A stretch of DNA of 64,000 nt from Candidatus Gastranaerophilales bacterium (GTDB taxonomy: Bacteria; Cyanobacteriota; Vampirovibrionia; Gastranaerophilales; Gastranaerophilaceae): contig CAJUPC010000003.1 of assembly GCA_910588555.1 (NCBI GenBank), positions 1 through 64,000 of the forward strand, written 5' to 3'. The notes beneath the pieces are model-generated. The model saw nothing but the letters and a program-made list of their open reading frames with translations, ran no database searches and had not been told where the DNA came from. Shown here piece after piece: positions 60,742-64,000 of this stretch (positions are counted from its first letter, which is position 1; every line of letters starts with the position of its first letter). Position numbers and translations under genes: made by a program.

Positions 60742-63633
60742 ATGTTATATTATGCTGATTTACATATTCATTCAAAATACTCAAGAGCAACAAGCAAAAG
60801 TTGTAATCTTGAAGAACTTGCAATTTGGGCAAAGAAAAAGGGGCTAAGCCTTATATCAACCGGCGACTTTACACATCCTGCATGGTTTCAAGAAATTAAA
60901 GATAAACTCGTTCCTTCTGACAATGGAACATTCAGACTTAAGCCTGAGATTGAAAAACATATCGGGGCTTCTGTTAAATTTATATTATCGGTTGAAATTT
61001 CAACAATTTATAAAAAATGGGACAAGACAAGGAAAGTTCACCATGTAGTTTTTGTTCCTGATTTGCAAACAGCAGAAAACTTTAGAAACAAACTTGATGC
61101 AATAGGTAATATAAAATCAGATGGGAGGCCAATTTTAGGGCTTGATTCTCGTAATCTCTTGGAAACAGCGCTCGAAAGCGGCGAAAATTCTTATATAATT
61201 CCTGCACATATTTGGACTCCGTGGTTTTCTGTTCTTGGCTCAAAATCAGGGTTTGATAGCATAGAAGATTGCTATGGAGATTTATCTGAACATATTTTTG
61301 CCATAGAAACAGGTTTGTCTTCTGACCCTGAAATGAACTGGCATGTGTCAAAGTTAGATAAATTCAGACTGGTATCAAATTCAGACGCTCACTCTCCTTC
61401 AAAACTAGCAAGAGAAGCAACTGTTTTTAGTAAAGACCCTGACTACTATTCGATTATGAACGCTTTGAAAACAGGCGACGGTTACAATGGAACAGTTGAA
61501 TTTTTCCCTGAAGAAGGCAAGTACCATGAAGACGGTCACAGAAAATGTAACGTATGTCTTACACCAGAAGAAACAAAAAAACTTAACGGAATTTGTCCTG
61601 TTTGCGGAAAACCTTTGACAATCGGTGTTTCTTACAGAGTGAATGAACTTTCTGACCGAAAAGAAATTATTACACCACCGTTGACGGCAGGGCAAACGTA
61701 CAGTCTAGTTCCTTTGCAGGAAATTCTGTCGGAAATTATGCAGGTTGGTCCAGCAAGTAAATCCGTCACATACGAATACGAAAGATTAATAAATTCACTA
61801 GGTTCTGAACTTTCAATTTTGCAAGATATTCCAATTGACGAAATTTCAAAATCTTCAACACTTCTAGGTGAAGGGATTTTAAGACTTAGGGATGGAAAAG
61901 TTATAAAGCAAGCAGGTTATGACGGTGAATACGGGGTTATAAAACTGTTTGATGATAATGAACTTGTAAAAAAAAACTTTATAAATTTAAAGCTTAATAT
62001 TGACATCCCGCAAGTAACCAATGAACCTGAAAAACCAGCGTTTTCACCAGTAAAAACTGCATTAAAACAAGCTGTAGAAAATCCGAAGAAATCAGGACTT
62101 GACGAATTTCAAAAACAAGCTGTACAAAATGATTATCAGCAGCTCTTAATAACGGCAGGACCCGGGTCAGGCAAAACTACTGTATTAACAAAACGCATAG
62201 AATATCTTATAAGCGAAAAAAATATTCAGCCGGAAAATTTTCTTGCGATAACTTTTACACGCCGTGCAGCAGAAGAAATGCGCGAAAGACTAGGCAGACT
62301 CTTAAAAGACAAAGCAAATTTTATTAATATTCACACTTTCCATTCGTTATGTTTTTCTATAATTAAAAAACATTACGAACTTGTCGGGCTTAACGAAGGT
62401 TTTACAGTAATGTCAGAACAGGAAAAAGCTCTTTGTAAAGATGAAAAACTTCTTGAAAATGCGTTGAGTTTTGATGATTTGATTTCTTTAACAGTAAAAC
62501 TTCTTGATGAAAATAACGATGTTTTACAATATTATTTAGACTTGTTTAAATATGTTTCTGTTGATGAATTTCAGGATATTGATGAAAATCAATACAAGTT
62601 AATTAGATTGCTTGTCCCCCAAAATGGTAATATTTTTGTAATTGGTGACCCTAATCAAGCAATTTACGGTTTTAGAGGCGGTAATTCTAAATTCTTTAAT
62701 AATTTCAAAGAGGATTATTCGAATACTCAAATAATTAACCTTAAAAACAATTATCGTTCAACAAACAGCATTGTAGATGCGTCAAATCAAATGATTAATT
62801 GTTTTAATATTGAAGCGGTATTCAATAAACCGCATGAAAAAATTACTATTCACACAGCTCCAACTGATAATGCAGAAGCTGAATTTATTGTTAGCTCTAT
62901 AGAAAATCTTATAGGCGGACACAATTTCTTTTCAATAGATACTTCTCGAACAGAAGGTCAGGAAAGCAGTTATTCATTCTCTGATTTTGCAATACTATAT
63001 AGAACTTCATCACAATTACCTCCGTTAATTGAAGCGCTTAAACGCTCAGGCATGCCTTTTGTAAAACTTTCAAATGATTTGTTGTGCGAGCAAAAGTATG
63101 TGAGAGAGTTGTTAAATAATTTATCGCCAGAAACTCCTATTGTAGAACAATTGGAAAAGCTTTCAGTTGATTTTAAAGATAAAATTGAAGATTATGTGTT
63201 AAAGTATTTGCAGGAACTTGCAAATACGTATAATGACGTAAATGATTTTATTCACGAGGTTTCGGTTCTCACAGAAGCAGATACACTTGACAAAAGAGCT
63301 GACCGAATTACTTTAATGACTCTGCATTCTTCAAAAGGACTGGAATTTAATTGTGTGTTTATTGCAGGACTTGAAGATGAAATTCTTCCCTTGTATAGAG
63401 CAAAAGAGTCCGAAGAAATTGAAGAGGAACGACGTCTTTTATATGTTGGCATGACAAGGGCAAAAGAACGTCTGTTTTTAACACATGCGAACAAAAGAAA
63501 ATGGTTCGGAACTTATAAAAATTTTCCTATATCGCCTTTCTTAGTTAAAATAAAAGATGACCTTTTGAAACTTAGTAAATTTGAAAAAAAATATGAGGCA
63601 AAAGATAATTCGGAACAATTGAGTTTGTTTTAA
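60742..63633 (+). CDS. EndoQ-like PHP nuclease fused to UvrD/Rep-type helicase
   Basis: A 963-aa fusion for DNA repair. Residues 1-250 are a PHP phosphoesterase domain with DLHIHSKYSR at 6-15, GDFTH at 41-45, VEIS near 84, VHHV near 99-102, PAHIWTPW near 154-161 and SDAH at 214-217, the metal set of endonuclease Q. A CxxC pair (C269/C272, C285/C288) and the EndoQ-type linker follow. From about 450 is an SF1A helicase: AGPGSGKTT (472-480), FTRRAAEEMRERL, VDEFQDID, GDPNQAIYGFRGG, NNYRSTNSI, LHSSKGLEF and VGMTRAKERL. EndoQ cuts 5' of deaminated bases in known members; the helicase may open the strand. The substrate is inferred. Confidence 0.87.
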   Translation: MLYYADLHIHSKYSRATSKSCNLEELAIWAKKKGLSLISTGDFTHPAWFQEIKDKLVPSDNGTFRLKPEIEKHIGASVKFILSVEISTIYKKWDKTRKVHHVVFVPDLQTAENFRNKLDAIGNIKSDGRPILGLDSRNLLETALESGENSYIIPAHIWTPWFSVLGSKSGFDSIEDCYGDLSEHIFAIETGLSSDPEMNWHVSKLDKFRLVSNSDAHSPSKLAREATVFSKDPDYYSIMNALKTGDGYNGTVEFFPEEGKYHEDGHRKCNVCLTPEETKKLNGICPVCGKPLTIGVSYRVNELSDRKEIITPPLTAGQTYSLVPLQEILSEIMQVGPASKSVTYEYERLINSLGSELSILQDIPIDEISKSSTLLGEGILRLRDGKVIKQAGYDGEYGVIKLFDDNELVKKNFINLKLNIDIPQVTNEPEKPAFSPVKTALKQAVENPKKSGLDEFQKQAVQNDYQQLLITAGPGSGKTTVLTKRIEYLISEKNIQPENFLAITFTRRAAEEMRERLGRLLKDKANFINIHTFHSLCFSIIKKHYELVGLNEGFTVMSEQEKALCKDEKLLENALSFDDLISLTVKLLDENNDVLQYYLDLFKYVSVDEFQDIDENQYKLIRLLVPQNGNIFVIGDPNQAIYGFRGGNSKFFNNFKEDYSNTQIINLKNNYRSTNSIVDASNQMINCFNIEAVFNKPHEKITIHTAPTDNAEAEFIVSSIENLIGGHNFFSIDTSRTEGQESSYSFSDFAILYRTSSQLPPLIEALKRSGMPFVKLSNDLLCEQKYVRELLNNLSPETPIVEQLEKLSVDFKDKIEDYVLKYLQELANTYNDVNDFIHEVSVLTEADTLDKRADRITLMTLHSSKGLEFNCVFIAGLEDEILPLYRAKESEEIEEERRLLYVGMTRAKERLFLTHANKRKWFGTYKNFPISPFLVKIKDDLLKLSKFEKKYEAKDNSEQLSLF

Positions 63634-63672
63634 TAAATATTTTTTCGTGTTATGATTTTACGAGGAAGAGTT

Positions 63673-64000
63673 ATGATGTTTTTAAATAATGTTAAACGGC
63701 ACATTAAAGCTGTATCTGAAGCTAAGAAATATGATAATATAATTTTTCTCGGCTATAATTGTGAAGTGGCATTCCGTTTCTTCAGGCAATATCGTTTTGT
63801 TGATTCGTCACTATTTGCATGGACTGGCGTTACTTGAGAACAACTTAAATACTTTCTTGAATATCCCGAAAAAGTCGGGCTTGATTTTACGCGCAGCGGG
63901 CATTTATTAAAATGTGAGAACTCCGGGATTTTATTTCATGGTAGAACAAATTTGGCAAATAAAGTTTATTATATGAATGAAGAAGAATTTGAAGAGGAAA
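63673..64000 (+). pseudogene. DUF1796-like papain-fold protein interrupted by an in-frame TGA, partial
   Basis: The reading frame from ATG 63673 (AGGAAGAG ribosome site) gives MMFLNNVKRHIKAVSEAK, then IIFLGYNCEVAFRFFRQY, which resembles the N-terminus of DUF1796 putative cysteine-peptidase-like proteins with the conserved Asn-Cys. A TGA at 63835-63837 stops it after FAWTGVT. The same frame then stays open to the window edge with sensible sequence (EQLKYFLEYPEKVGLDFTRS, then NSGILFHGRTNLANKVYYMN). A single-base change (TGG or CGA to TGA) would explain it. TGA is a normal stop elsewhere here, so I call a nonsense mutation, with recoding as the less likely option. Confidence 0.65.

Overview
The window is AT-rich, gene-dense bacterial DNA, probably from a non-photosynthetic relative of the cyanobacteria (Vampirovibrionia/Melainabacteria, most likely a gut Gastranaerophilales-type organism). 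I infer this from the low GC, the lysA-cdaA gene pair, a dispersed family of pilin-like proteins with the core FTLAEVLITLGIIGVVAALT, and several membrane proteins I cannot place in any known family. No 16S rRNA is present, so the assignment is provisional. TGA, TAA and TAG are all used as stops. I see no rRNA, tRNA, CRISPR array, prophage or complete insertion sequence.

Layout. 0.5-4 kb: lysA-cdaA-YitT operon. 4-6.3 kb: a two-gene membrane module. 6.4-12.1 kb: GT39 and GT2 glycosyltransferases, a PgpH-type c-di-AMP phosphodiesterase, ybeY and dgkA. 13-21 kb: ribD, a metallo-beta-lactamase-fold hydrolase, a glutathione-synthase-like enzyme, a kinase-fold protein, tsaD, obg, a metal-ligand-less amidohydrolase relative and YjbQ. 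22-30 kb: a NarL-type regulator, a GH13 enzyme, tig-clpP-clpX and trxB. 31-39 kb: rsmE-cca, a small P-loop kinase, glyQ, two tandem APC permeases and glgC. 39-43 kb: a second copy of the two-gene membrane module, an anti-sigma/ECF sigma pair and a leuC-type aconitase homologue. 44-48.9 kb: pilT, recO, dtd, a zinc-ribbon/GYN-rich protein, rimM and trmD. 48.9-60 kb: a giant AsmA/TamB-like protein, glmU, an MFS pump, an RHH protein and pyrH-frr-cdsA-rnc-rpe. 60-64 kb: an acidic hypothetical protein, a 58-aa small protein, an EndoQ-like PHP nuclease fused to a UvrD helicase, and an interrupted DUF1796-like gene.

The most striking signal is five scattered pilin-like genes (starts at 292-, 12189+, 21202+, 30955-, 43820-). 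Each carries a run of exactly ten G/C just after its start codon. In every case the run puts the start out of frame with the pilin, so translation would end after 16-18 codons. One more base (or two fewer) restores the whole protein in all five. This is the signature of a multi-locus phase-variation or slippage switch on surface pilins. The tract sits in a conserved core, TC-G10-CA(A/C)TCA(C/T)AGC, read sense in two genes and antisense in three, yet always with the same polarity on the chromosome. A PilT-type ATPase gene lies just beside the fifth locus. Other points worth a second look are the kinase-fold protein, the duplicated two-gene membrane module, the degenerate amidohydrolase, the GYN-rich zinc-ribbon protein and a leader element shared by clpP and frr.
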